Shown piece by piece: positions 45,937 to 54,317 of a stretch of DNA of 64,000 bases (position 1 is its first letter; each line of letters begins with the position of its first letter). The notes under the pieces are model-generated. The model was not told where the DNA came from. It saw only the letters and a list, made by a program, of their open reading frames with translations, and searched no databases. The translations under genes and the position numbers were made by a program. The stretch is from Streptomyces regalis (GTDB lineage: Bacteria; Actinomycetota; Actinomycetes; Streptomycetales; Streptomycetaceae), in assembly GCF_001509475.1 (NCBI RefSeq), contig NZ_LLZG01000411.1, forward strand, positions 1 through 64,000, given 5' to 3'.

Positions 45937-46176
45937 ATGAACACCAACCCACGCAACTACGGCCTGTACGCGATCGCGGTCGCGATCGCCGTGGTCGGCG
46001 CCCTGGCCCTCGGCGTGCCGGTGGCCACGCTCTTCTTCGGGGCGATCGCGCTGGCCTGCCCGCTGATGATGCTCTTCATGATGCGCGGCATGCACGGCGG
46101 CCACGACACCGGACACGAGTACCGGCCGAAGGACGATCCGCTGTCCAAGCACGATGAGACGCACCGGCGAATGTGA
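45937..46176 (+). CDS. Small DUF2933-like membrane protein
   Basis: 79-residue protein with two hydrophobic helices (YAIAVAIAVVGALALGVPVATLFFGAIALACPLMMLFMM) and a His/Met-rich tail (MRGMHGGHDTGHEY) that could bind a metal. AAGGAGG lies six bases before ATG at 45937. It follows the SHOCT gene by 40 bases in the same operon. Proteins of this type commonly accompany copper-exporting systems. Confidence 0.82.
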   Translation: MNTNPRNYGLYAIAVAIAVVGALALGVPVATLFFGAIALACPLMMLFMMRGMHGGHDTGHEYRPKDDPLSKHDETHRRM

Positions 46177-46223
46177 CCAGGCGAATGTGACCGAAGGGCG
46201 CGCCGAGAAACCGGGAGTCTGCC

Positions 46224-46490
46224 ATGTCCGCGGTGATCGCCCTGCTGCTCGGGGTGGTCATCCTGGCCGGGGCCGTCTACGACACCGTCCGGCTGATCAC
46301 CCCGCGCGAATCCCGCTGCCCGCCGCTCGCCGCTCGCCCGACTGCGCGGCCGCCGCGCCGCGCTGGAAGCCACCGAGCGGTGGAGCACCGGACTGCTGCT
46401 GCACGCCCGGATCAGCGAAGCCGATTACCAGGCCCGGATGAGCCGCCTCGCTCACGGCGAGCGCCACCCGAGCCCCACCGGGCACGTAAG
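46224..46490 (+). pseudogene. Small membrane protein with a frameshift
   Basis: ATG at 46224 encodes one membrane helix (MSAVIALLLGVVILAGAVYDTVRLI). The sequence then continues best in another frame (LARLRGRRAALEATERWSTGLLLHARISEADYQARMSRLAHGE), a charged tail resembling SHOCT-type ends. The break is near 46325, where CTCGCCG occurs twice, so a small duplication or sequencing slip is likely. It would be the third small membrane gene of the operon. Confidence 0.45.
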
Positions 46491-46835
46491 CACACACACA
46501 TCTTCCTTCCTGCTCACCCACGTTATGCACGCGGCGGGAACGACGCTCGGCGGGCGACCCGGCCCGCGCCACACGCCCTGCATCGGCTCTCGCCTCATCC
46601 GGCGACGGCATCAGCAGGATCACGCCGGTGCGACTTGCGGAGGCCGGGAGGAATGACCGCCGAGGGTCAAGGCCGTGAGGACCTCGTCCGTCGTAACTCC
46701 TCACCCTCCTCCCGCCTGCCCCGCTCCGCCACTGTCCTCGCGTGAGGCATCGCAGTCAGGGACGAGTCCGTGTTGCGTTCGGTCACCCGCCTGGGTTCGC
46801 CCAGGTCGCGTGCCGTGCGCCGCACGGGTCTGCTG
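46491..46835. other. Intergenic region
   Basis: About 345 bases between the small membrane gene and the 444-aa membrane protein. Overlapping frames are present, but none has a ribosome-binding site or resembles a family. The start of the next gene may lie as early as GTG 46770. Confidence 0.4.
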
Positions 46836-48173
46836 ATGACCATGAGCGACAGCGGTGACGAACAGCTCTCGGCCAGGGAACGCAGCGAGTTGGACGAACT
46901 GCGGCAGCGGGTGAACGCCCTGGAGAGTGCCCGGACGCCGCGGCACCACCCGTTTCGCTCGCTCGGCTCGGTCCTGCTGATCCTTCTCGCCGCGCTGCTG
47001 TCGCTGCTGTCCGTCGTCGCGGTGTGGGCGAACAGCATCGTGCAGGACACGGACCGCTACGTCGACACCGTGGGACCACTGGCGAGCGACCCCGATGTGC
47101 AGAAGGCGGTCACCAACCGGGTCACCGCCGCCGTGCTGGCGCAGGTCGATGTGGACGCGCTGGTCAAGGAGTTGACGGACGTGGCCGAGCAGAAGGGTGT
47201 CCCGCCGCGGGCGGCCGAACTGCTGGGCGACCTGGACGGCCCGATCGCGAACGGTCTCAAGCAGCTGGTCAGCAGCACGGTGGAGCGGGTGGTCACCAGC
47301 AGTGCCTTCGAGACGGTCTGGGTGAACGCCAACCGCAGGGCGCACGCGGCGCTGGACAAGGCCCTGACGGGCCAGTCCGACAGCACGGTCAAGCTGGAGG
47401 ACAACAAGGTCGTCATCGACCTGGGGCCGATCGTCGCCAACGTCAAGGACCAGCTGGTCGACGCCGGCTTCTCACCCGCCGCGAAGATCCCGGCCGTCCA
47501 CACGAACTTCGTGGTGTTCGCGTCGGAGGACGTCGGCGAGATCAAGACCTACGTGAGAGTGCTGGAGATCCTCGGCGGCTGGCTGCCCGTCATCGCGCTG
47601 CTGGTCGCGGCCGCCGCTGTGTACGTGGCGTTCAACCGTCGGCACGCGCTGGTCGGGGCCGCGCTGGCCGTGTTCGCCGCCATGCTGGTCCTCGGAATCG
47701 GCCTCACCGTGGCCCGTGACGTCTACCTCGACCATCTGCCGCCAGGGACGTCCCAGGCCGCCGCGGGATCCGTGTACGACGCGCTGGTCAAGTTCCTGCG
47801 GGCCGGCGTACGGGCCCTCGCCGCGGTCGCCCTCTTCACCGCCGCCGGTGCCTTCCTCGCCGGCCCGTCCAGGATCGCCGTTCTCACGCGCACCGGCTGC
47901 CGGCGGAGCATCGGCGCACTGCGCGACGTGACGACGTCGGCCGGGTTCCGTCTCGGTGTGGTCGGGCGGTTCGTCCACCGCTTCAAGCGCTGGATCGGAG
48001 TGGCCATCCTGGTGGTCGCGGCCGTAGTGCTGTTCACCTGGAGCTACCCGACGACGGCAGTCGTGGTGTGGACCGCGGTGATCACGCTGGTGGGCTTCGC
48101 GATCCGCGAGTTCCTGGACGACGAAGGCTCCGCTGCGTCCGTCGACTCGCGGGCCGATGCCGCCGCTCACTGA
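46836..48173 (+). CDS. Conserved multi-pass membrane protein of unknown function
   Basis: 445-residue protein. A short coiled N-terminus (SARERSELDELRQRVNALES) precedes a membrane helix (SVLLILLAALLSLLSVVAVWA), a large extracellular domain of about 180 residues (DTDRYVDTVGPLASDPDVQKAVTNRV and so on), and a C-terminal membrane part with four or five helices. No catalytic motif is seen. Similar proteins are common in streptomycetes next to stress genes. Start is uncertain: ATG 46836, ATG 46842 or GTG 46770. Confidence 0.8.
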   Translation: MTMSDSGDEQLSARERSELDELRQRVNALESARTPRHHPFRSLGSVLLILLAALLSLLSVVAVWANSIVQDTDRYVDTVGPLASDPDVQKAVTNRVTAAVLAQVDVDALVKELTDVAEQKGVPPRAAELLGDLDGPIANGLKQLVSSTVERVVTSSAFETVWVNANRRAHAALDKALTGQSDSTVKLEDNKVVIDLGPIVANVKDQLVDAGFSPAAKIPAVHTNFVVFASEDVGEIKTYVRVLEILGGWLPVIALLVAAAAVYVAFNRRHALVGAALAVFAAMLVLGIGLTVARDVYLDHLPPGTSQAAAGSVYDALVKFLRAGVRALAAVALFTAAGAFLAGPSRIAVLTRTGCRRSIGALRDVTTSAGFRLGVVGRFVHRFKRWIGVAILVVAAVVLFTWSYPTTAVVVWTAVITLVGFAIREFLDDEGSAASVDSRADAAAH

Positions 48174-48520
48174 CTCGGCTCGCTGCTCGCTGGGAGTGCC
48201 CTGCGGGGATACGTGGAGCAATCGGCGTCGCGTCCGACGACACCCACGTATCGGAGCGGGCTCTGGCGGCAAGAGTCCCACCACCCGTGCCCGCGCCAGA
48301 CCGGCGATGCGCAGCACGCGCCGGAGGCGCGCGTTGCGGCTGACCAGCGCGTCGCTCTTCCTGACCCGGTCTGCGACTTCCCGCGTGGGCCCGGGGCGGG
48401 GTCGAACGGCCCTGCGCCCGGGGCCGTACGGCGTGTCAGCAGGTTCCGCCTGGCCCCTGCTCGCGACGTCGCGGAAGGACGAGTATCGGGAGCACGGAGC
48501 CGAGCAGAAGGGAGAGGGAG
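48174..48520. other. Intergenic region upstream of the universal stress gene
   Basis: About 347 bases. It contains the dormancy-box-like inverted repeat at 48399-48412. On the minus strand near 48290-48345 is a stretch (RNARLRRVLRIAGLARARVVGLLP) that resembles the end of a STAS domain, possibly another decayed fragment. No intact gene is visible. Confidence 0.45.
48399..48412. promoter_or_regulatory. Inverted repeat GGGTC-GAAC-GGCCC upstream of the Usp gene
   Basis: Located about 110 bases before the universal stress protein start. It matches the copy at 45468-45481 at 13 of 14 bases and has the DosR-like GGG-N-C-N4-G-N-CCC layout. Confidence 0.5.
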
Positions 48521-49348
48521 ATGACCCGCCATGTGGTCGTGGGAGTGGACGGTTCCCTGAACGCCGTACGCGCATTGGACTGGGCCTCGGCGGAAGCTGC
48601 GCGCCGCGATGCCGAACTGCGCGTCGTGTACGCGGTGTCCGACCGTGACGAGGCCGGACCCGTCCTCGCGTCGGCCGCCGCACGCGTCCGGGAGCGTCAT
48701 CCGGCCCTGTCCGTGGTGACCGAGGCCGCGGCGGGCGGCGCCGCGCGGGCGCTCGTACGCGAGAGCGAGGGCGCGGACCTGACCGTCGTCGGCACCCGCG
48801 GCCTGGGTGGTGTCACCGGGCTGCTGGCAGGCTCGGTGAGTCTGCGCCTGGCCGCGCATGTGCACGGCCCCCTGCTCGTCGTACGCGGTGACCACCCGTG
48901 CGACGACGAACGCAGCGTGCTGCTCGGCCTGGAGGACGACTCCGACGCCGACGCGGCCTCCTATGCCTTCTGCGAGGCGGAGCGGCGCGGTGTCCGGCTG
49001 CGCGTCCTGCACTCGACCCACCGCCACATCACCCCCGAACTGCCCTCCCTGCTTCCCGCGACAAGCTCAGGGCAACGGCGGCGCGCCCAGAGCGACCTGG
49101 CCGAGGAGGCCGTGCCGAGCTTCGACGTGGCCAAGCTGCGGGAAGAACACCCCCAGGTCGGCGTCGACACCCGCACGGTCCGCAGAGGACCGGCCCAGGC
49201 CCTGCTGGACGCCACGCACGAGTCCGCCGTCGTCGTCATCGGCGCCCACCGCCGTACAAGCCGTCCCGGGCCACAGCTCGGCCCGGTCGCGCACACCCTC
49301 CTGCACCGCTCCCACTGCCCTGTGGTGATGGTGCCGGCAACCGGCTGA
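48521..49348 (+). CDS. Tandem universal stress protein (UspA family)
   Basis: 275-residue two-domain Usp. Domain 1 (about 1-130): VVVGVDGSLNAVRALDWASAEA, then VVGTRGLGGVTGLLAGSVSLRLAAHVHGPLLVV with the G-x2-G-x9-G-S/T nucleotide motif. Domain 2 (about 145-275) is similar, with VVIGAHRRT and LGPVAHTLLHRSHCPVVMVP. In mycobacteria tandem Usps belong to the DosR regulon. ATG at 48521 has a purine-rich GGGAGAGGGAG before it. Confidence 0.92.
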   Translation: MTRHVVVGVDGSLNAVRALDWASAEAARRDAELRVVYAVSDRDEAGPVLASAAARVRERHPALSVVTEAAAGGAARALVRESEGADLTVVGTRGLGGVTGLLAGSVSLRLAAHVHGPLLVVRGDHPCDDERSVLLGLEDDSDADAASYAFCEAERRGVRLRVLHSTHRHITPELPSLLPATSSGQRRRAQSDLAEEAVPSFDVAKLREEHPQVGVDTRTVRRGPAQALLDATHESAVVVIGAHRRTSRPGPQLGPVAHTLLHRSHCPVVMVPATG

Positions 49349-49477
49349 CCGGCGCACCGCCTGTCGTTCGGGGACCGCCGACTTCTCAGGCAGTCCACGC
49401 CCGTCGGACGGGCCGCCGGACGCCTCTTCGGCTCCGTGGCACTCGTTCCGCCCCTGGACGGGAAGGGCTGGTTTCCG

Positions 49478-49576
49478 CATGACCCGGCCGCCGTACCGGT
49501 CGGTCAGCGCCCCGACCGGGACCGGCACCGCCACCAGCAGCGACTGCTCGAACGACGACAGCTCCAGGGTGTCCAT
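49478..49576 (-). pseudogene. narK: Fragment of narK (nitrate/nitrite transporter)
   Basis: MDTLELSSFEQSLLVAVPV is joined directly to PVGALTDRYGGRVM, with the residues between (usually L-V-G-S-L-G-R-I) deleted. This is the first helix and the R-x-P-x-G-x-L-x-D-R motif of NarK-type major facilitator transporters. Nothing downstream of it resembles the family, so only about 30 codons survive. Confidence 0.6.
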
Positions 49577-49601
49577 CCTCTGATCAGGCTCGTCGGTCAC
49601 T

Positions 49602-50179
49602 GAGCACGCCGACGAGTGGCTGGCCCCGCACACCGGCATGGACGGGGCGCTGGCGATGGCCATGGGGCACATGATCCTGCGTGAGTTCCCCGTCGACCGC
49701 GAGGTGCCGTACTTCCAGCACTACTTGAGGAGGTGCACGGACGCGCCGTTCCTCGTGACCTGCGCGAACACGGCCAGGGTCTCGTCACCGACGCGTTCCT
49801 GACCGCCGCCGACCTCGGCCGTGGCGAGGAGGCCGAAGAGAACGCGGCGTTCAAGACCGTCCTTCCGGACCGGGCCACCGGCGAACCGGTGGTCCCCGGC
49901 GGCTCGCTCGGTTTCCGGTGGGGAGAGACCGGGCGAGGCCGCTGGAACCTCGATCTGGGCGATGTGGTCCCGGAGTCGAGCCTGATCGACCGTGCCGGGG
50001 ACACCGTCGAGATCGCCCTGCCCCGCCCCGGCCTCCCGGGCAACCGGTCGGCGTCGTACGAGGACGCCACCCAGCCCTGCACCCCGGCCTGGCAGGAGAC
50101 AACGACCTCCGTCCCCGCCGAGCAGTCAGCCCGCATCGCCCGCGAGTTCGCCCGCAACGCCGAGCGCACGCAGGGCCGG
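49602..50179 (+). pseudogene. narG: Internal fragment of narG (nitrate reductase alpha subunit)
   Basis: Pieces of one NarG region: ADEWLAPHTGMDGALAMAMGHMILREFPVDREVPYFQHYLRRCTDAPFLVT, a one-base loss at about 49760, then LREHGQGLVTDAFLTAADLG, NAAFKTVLPDRATGEPVVPGGSLGFRWGETGRGRWNLDLGDVVPESSL, and after an apparent deletion TPAWQETTTSVPAEQSARIAREFARNAERTQGR. These are molybdopterin-domain segments of respiratory nitrate reductase. Both ends are missing. The fragment runs straight into a Usp tail. Confidence 0.78.
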
Positions 50180-50275
50180 GCTGCTGCTGGGCTCGGTCAG
50201 CCAGGCGGTGCTGCACCATGCGCACTGCCCGGTCGCCGTCGTCCGCGTGCGGAGCCACCACCTCCAGCGTGAGCA
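50178..50275 (+). pseudogene. C-terminal fragment of a universal stress protein
   Basis: In the frame after the narG fragment the sequence GLLLGSVSQAVLHHAHCPVAVVR is the G-S-V-S-x-A-V-x3-A-x-C-P-V-x-V-V end of a UspA domain. It directly abuts narG sequence, so a deletion joined the two. No Usp start is present. Confidence 0.65.
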
Positions 50276-50295
50276 GGCACGACCGCCGGGGTCAT

Positions 50296-50309
50296 GGGCC
50301 ACCCGGCCT
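50296..50309. promoter_or_regulatory. Inverted repeat GGGCC-ACCC-GGCCT upstream of carbamate kinase
   Basis: Matches the GGGYC-N4-RGCCY pattern, with one mismatch in the outermost base of the dyad. It lies about 150 bases before the carbamate kinase start. Confidence 0.4.
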
Positions 50310-50459
50310 CAGGACCGGGCCGTCCGGCGGCCTGCGGGAACCCTTCGGCACCCTGTGCGGACGAGCGGTCCGGCGTTCGATGAAGGGGAAGAATGAAGGG
50401 GAGGGGAGACCCGCACGGCGCAGAAGCCACGGAGACAGGCGAAGAGAGAGGCGGAGACC

Positions 50460-51383
50460 ATGCGCATCGTCGTCGCCCTCGGCGGTAACGCCCTGCTGCA
50501 CCGCGGTGAACGCCCCGACGCGGATGTCCAGTGCACCAACATCGTCCGCGTCGCCACCGCGATCGCCGCCCTCGCCCACGACCACGAACTCGTCGTCACG
50601 TACGGCAACGCACCCCAACTCGACCTCCTCGCCGCCCAGAGCACGGCCGACGCGGCCCTCACCGCCCCCTACCCGCTGGATCTGCTCGGCGCCCAGACGC
50701 AGGGCATGATCGGCACCCTCCTGTTCCGCACCCTGCGCGACGTCCTGCCCGGACGCAGGGTCGTCGCGCTCGTCACGCACACCCGGGTACGCGTCGACGA
50801 CCCCGCCTTCGAGCACCCCACCGAGCTGGTCGGACCGATCTACCCCGAGAAGCCCGCCCGCTTCCTGGCAGCCAAGTACGGCTGGGACATGGCCGAGGAC
50901 CGGCACGGCCGGCGGCGGGTGGTTCCCGAGCCCTCGCCCGAGGGGATCGTGGAGGCCGACACCGTCCGGGTGCTGCTGGAGACGGGGACCGTGGTGGTGT
51001 GCGCGGGCGGCGGAGGCGTTCCCGTCGTCGCCGACTGGGCCACCGGAGCGCTGCACGGCGTGGACGCCGTCGTGGACAAGGACCTGACGGCGGCCCGGCT
51101 GGCGGAGGACCTGAAGGCGGACTTCCTGCTCGTGCTGACCGACGTACCGAACGTCTACGCCGGCTACGGCACCCCCGACCAGCGCCCCGTCCTGGATGCC
51201 ACGCCGGCCGAACTGCGCGACGCTCACTACGCACAGGAGTCGATGGGCCGTAAGGCAGAGGCCGCCGCCCGGTTCGTGGAGAACACCGGGCAGCTGGCCG
51301 CGATCGGGGCGTTGGACGCGGCGTACGAGATCGTGCACGGCCGCTCCGGGACCCTTGTGCGGCCCGATCTGCCGGTCGCCTGA
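50460..51383 (+). CDS. arcC: Carbamate kinase
   Basis: 307-residue amino-acid-kinase fold enzyme: IVVALGGNALLHRGE, VTYGNAPQLDLLA, LDLLGAQTQGMIGTLL, VCAGGGGVPVV, VDAVVDKDLTAARLAEDLKADFLLVLTDVPNVY, and the terminal GSMG-like ESMGRKAEAAARFVENTG. It makes ATP from carbamoyl phosphate and ADP (or the reverse). No arginine deiminase or ornithine carbamoyltransferase is nearby, so it stands alone, perhaps as an energy-yielding enzyme during low oxygen. Confidence 0.93.
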   Translation: MRIVVALGGNALLHRGERPDADVQCTNIVRVATAIAALAHDHELVVTYGNAPQLDLLAAQSTADAALTAPYPLDLLGAQTQGMIGTLLFRTLRDVLPGRRVVALVTHTRVRVDDPAFEHPTELVGPIYPEKPARFLAAKYGWDMAEDRHGRRRVVPEPSPEGIVEADTVRVLLETGTVVVCAGGGGVPVVADWATGALHGVDAVVDKDLTAARLAEDLKADFLLVLTDVPNVYAGYGTPDQRPVLDATPAELRDAHYAQESMGRKAEAAARFVENTGQLAAIGALDAAYEIVHGRSGTLVRPDLPVA

Positions 51384-51472
51384 CACCCCGGCCGCGGTCA
51401 CCGCTCCTGGGCACTGCCTCCGGTATGCCGCCACGGCAGTCGCCGGCGCCACCCCGACAGGGCCCGAGGTAG

Positions 51473-51486
51473 GGGCCGTTCAGCCC
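51473..51486. promoter_or_regulatory. Inverted repeat GGGCC-GTTC-AGCCC upstream of the DoxX-like gene
   Basis: One mismatch from a perfect dyad of the dormancy-box type, about 96 bases before the start of the next gene. It is one of the weaker copies. Confidence 0.35.
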
Positions 51487-51581
51487 CATGGACACGGACC
51501 TTCGGCATCCGGCGTCGGCATGTCCGCGCCACGAGAGTGGACGGTGTCAACAACGAATCCGTCCCGAGGGGGATGACGATC

Positions 51582-52190
51582 ATGGCAGTTCACGATCAAC
51601 CGCACCGGCACCTGGGAATCCGTCTCCCGTCCCTGCGAAAGGCCAGGGCCGCTGAGGCGGCGGCCGACACCACGGCGACGAGCGCTTATGTCTTGGCCGG
51701 GCTGCGGCTGTTGACCGGGTTCGTCTTCCTGTGGGCATTCCTCGACAAGACGTTCGGCTTCGGGTACGCCACCCAGTCGGGCCATGCCTGGGTCGACGGT
51801 GGCTCGCCCACCAAGGGCTTCCTCGGCGGGGTCGCGGCCGGCCCGATGGAGTCGACGTTCCACGACTGGGCCGGGGACGCCTGGGCGGACTGGCTGTTCA
51901 TGCTCGGCCTGCTCGGGATCGGTGTGGCGCTGATCCTGGGTATCGGCCTCCGCCTGGCCGCGATCGCGGGCACGTTGATGATGGCGCTGATGTGGATCGC
52001 GCAGTGGCCGCCCGCCAAGCACCTCTCCGACGGCTCGCCGAGCATGTCGACCAACCCGTTCGCCGAGTACCACGTCGTGTACGCGGTCGTCCTGATCGCT
52101 CTGGCCGCCGTGGGCGCCGGCGCGGTCTGGGGGTTGGGCCACGCATGGGCCCGGCTGCCGTTCGTCAGCCGCAACCCCTGGCTGCGGTGA
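51582..52190 (+). CDS. DoxX-like four-helix membrane protein
   Basis: 202-residue membrane protein. Hydrophobic segments: AYVLAGLRLLTGFVFLWAFLDKTF, WLFMLGLLGIGVALILGIGLRLAAIAGTLMMALMWIA, and YHVVYAVVLIALAAVGAGAVWGL. ATG at 51582 is preferred because GAGGGGG has normal spacing; the upstream ATG at 51573 is too close to it. Resembles the DoxX/DoxD-like group in actinobacterial dormancy islands. Function is unknown. Confidence 0.85.
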   Translation: MAVHDQPHRHLGIRLPSLRKARAAEAAADTTATSAYVLAGLRLLTGFVFLWAFLDKTFGFGYATQSGHAWVDGGSPTKGFLGGVAAGPMESTFHDWAGDAWADWLFMLGLLGIGVALILGIGLRLAAIAGTLMMALMWIAQWPPAKHLSDGSPSMSTNPFAEYHVVYAVVLIALAAVGAGAVWGLGHAWARLPFVSRNPWLR

Positions 52191-52239
52191 ACCCGGGGGC
52201 CGTTGGGCCGGTCGGTCCCGGCCGGGGACCAGCGGCCTC

Positions 52240-52627
52240 GTGGAGAAGCTCGGCGGCGGCGTCACCCACCTCAGCGTCGGCCGGCCGTCGCCGTGCCCTG
52301 GCTCGGCAGGGCAGGATGCTCGCCTGGGCCGACTTCGCGCAGCCGGTGCCGCAGGGCGTCACCGCCGTCGACGCCGCCCCGCTGACCTGCGCGGGCGTGA
52401 CCACGTACAAGGCGCTCAAGGTCGCCGACGTGCGGCCCGCGCAGCTTGTCGCGATCTCCGGCGTCGGCGGGCTCGGTCACCTGGCGGTGCAGTACGCGAA
52501 GATCGCCGGAGCCACCGTCGCAGCCACCGACGTCACCGACGACAAGCTCGGGCTCGCAGCCGAGCTCAGCGCCGACGTCGTGATCGACGCCCGCCCCCGG
52601 ACTGCCTGCTGCCCGGCCCCCGTTTGA
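52240..52627 (+). pseudogene. Remnant of a zinc-dependent alcohol dehydrogenase
   Basis: Pieces in order: EKLGGGVTHLSVG, then in another frame AVAVPWLGRAGC (family catalytic-domain V-x-V-P-W-L-G-x-A-C), a large deletion removing the zinc-binding Cys region, then ADFAQPVPQGVTAVDAAPLTCAGVTTYKALKVADV, GVGGLGHLAVQYAKIAGATVAATDVTDDKLGLAAELSADVVIDA. The NAD-binding G-V-G-G-L-G-H is kept, but the protein ends early. At least one frameshift and two deletions. Confidence 0.72.
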
Positions 52628-52641
52628 GGGCCGACCGGCCC
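52628..52641. promoter_or_regulatory. Perfect inverted repeat GGGCC-GACC-GGCCC
   Basis: Perfect 5-base arms with a 4-base spacer about 98 bases upstream of the GNAT/acyl-CoA synthetase remnant and in front of the CBS-flavodoxin run. The best copy of the shared box. Confidence 0.5.
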
Positions 52642-52738
52642 ACCCGCACCGCCCGGACAGCCCCTGGGGCCGCCGCCCGTTCCGCCGGACGCTTTTAAGT
52701 GCCGAGGAAAACGCCGAGGAACGCTGAGGGGAACCGCG

Positions 52739-53549
52739 ATGACGGACGACACGCTCATTCGGCCCACGGTCCACGCCCTGCTCGCGGACGGCACCACGGT
52801 GTTGTATCCGTCCGGTGCGGCGGGACGACCACGATCTGGTGCAGGGGCTGTACGAGGAGATGTCTGCGGAGAACCTGTGCCTGAGGTTCTTCGCCGCCGG
52901 CCGGGGCGTCGCCGCGGTGGCCGCGGACCGGGCCTGCGCCGAGCCGCGCGCCGGGTACCGGGTGCTGCTGGCCGAGACCGGTGGTCGGGTGATCGGCCTC
53001 GCCGAGTACGACAGCGGCGGGACGGGGGACACGGCGGAGATCTCCATCGCGGTCGCGGACGGACTGCACCACCGGGGCGTCGGCACCCTTCTCGTCGAGC
53101 ACCTGGTCTCCGCCGCCCGTGCCGCCGGCATCACCACGTTCACGGCCGACGCACTCAGCGAGAACCACGAGGTGCTGAAGCTCTTCGCCGACCTCGGCCT
53201 GAACACGGCCCGCCGCTTCGAGGGCCCGGAGGTGCGCTGCACCATCGCCCTCGACCAGAGCGACACCTACCTCACGGCCGTGGAGGAACGCGGTCGCGCC
53301 GCCGACGTCGCCAGCCTCGAACCGCTGCTGCGGCCGCACACGGTCGCCGTCGTCGGCGCCGGACGCAAGCCGGGCTCGGTGGGCCGGGCGATCCTGCACC
53401 AGCTGCACGCGGGCCGCTGCACAGGCCGTCTGTTCGCGGTGAACCCCCGCGCGCGCTCGATCCTCGGCCTACCGTGCCACCCCTCGGTCAGCGCCCTGCC
53501 CAAGCTGCCCCGCAGGCTCCAGGACCCGTATCTGCGCCGACTCCGCTGA
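52739..53549 (+). pseudogene. GNAT-acyl-CoA synthetase (NDP-forming) protein, frameshifted and internally deleted
   Basis: The first 22 residues (MTDDTLIRPTVHALLADGTTV) are followed, after one extra base at about 52806, by IRPVRRDDHDLVQGLYEEMSAENLCLRFF, GLAEYDSGG, ISIAVADGLHHRGVGTLLVEHLV (GNAT acetyl-CoA motif) and LFADLGLNTARRFEGPEV. The CoA-binding domain starts (HTVAVVGAGRKPGSVGRAIL, NPRARSILGLPCHPSVSALP) but is then cut; only a short tail (RRLQDPYLRRLR) remains. Full-length relatives have several hundred more residues. From 52815 an isolated GNAT domain might still be made. Confidence 0.75.
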
Positions 53550-53561
53550 GGAGGAACAACC

Positions 53562-54293
53562 ATGAAGCACAACAAGGTCGGCTCCGTCATGACCACGGAC
53601 GTCGTCCGTGCCGAGTACGGCACCCCGTTCAAGGAAGTGGCCCGGCTGCTCGGCGACCACCGCATCAGCGGACTGCCCGTCGTCGACGACGACGAGAGGG
53701 TCATCGGCGTCCTCTCCGAGACCGATCTGATGGTCCGGCAGGCCGAGACGCCCGACCCGTACGAGCCGAAGAAGCGCTTCCGCTTCGACCGGCTCACCCG
53801 CGCGGGCCGTGAGCGGGCCGTGCAGGCCCGGGCCCGCACCGCCGGCCGGCTGATGACCGCACCGCCGATCACGGTCCACGCCGACGACACCATCGTCGAG
53901 GCCGCCCGGACCATGGCGCAGCACCACATCGAACGGCTGCCCGTCCTCGACGAGGAACACCGGCTGGTCGGCATCGTCACCCGCCGCGACCTGCTCCAGG
54001 TCTTCCTGCGGCCGGACGCGGAGATCCGCGCCGAGGTCGTCGACGAGGTGCTCGCACGGGCGCTGTGGCTGCCTCCTCGCAGTATCACCGTCTCCGTCAC
54101 CGAGGGCGTGGTCACGCTCATGGGGCAGATGGAGCGCAAGAGCGAGACGGAGATCGCCGTCTCCATGACACGTCGGATCGACGGCGTGGTCGCGGTCGTC
54201 GACAAGCTCACCCACCGGCTGGACGACTCGCACGTACGGCCCGACGCGCAGGCACTGCACGGCATCGCCGACGACTGGCTGCGCAAGCTGTGA
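53562..54293 (+). CDS. CBS-CBS-BON domain protein
   Basis: 243-residue soluble protein. Two CBS motifs, residues about 8-60 (VGSVMTTDVVRAEYGTPFKEVARLLGDHRISGLPVVDDDERVIGVLSETDL) and 95-150 (AGRLMTAPPITVHADDTIVEAARTMAQHHIERLPVLDEEHRLVGIVTRRDLL), followed by a BON domain (160-230). CBS pairs bind adenosine nucleotides; BON domains bind membranes or phospholipids. Typical of DosR/OsdR-type islands. It follows the GNAT remnant by 12 bases and is followed by a flavodoxin gene. Confidence 0.92.
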   Translation: MKHNKVGSVMTTDVVRAEYGTPFKEVARLLGDHRISGLPVVDDDERVIGVLSETDLMVRQAETPDPYEPKKRFRFDRLTRAGRERAVQARARTAGRLMTAPPITVHADDTIVEAARTMAQHHIERLPVLDEEHRLVGIVTRRDLLQVFLRPDAEIRAEVVDEVLARALWLPPRSITVSVTEGVVTLMGQMERKSETEIAVSMTRRIDGVVAVVDKLTHRLDDSHVRPDAQALHGIADDWLRKL

Positions 54294-54317
54294 ACAGGTG
54301 AAAGGAGGCGGAGCACC

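Noticed and set aside
48290..48345. STAS-domain C-terminal fragment on the minus strand.
   Set aside because: Only about 20 residues resemble the family and no other STAS motif is near; too short to call as a feature.
49366..49380. GGGGACCGCC as another dormancy box.
   Set aside because: Only one half-site is present; the second arm is missing.
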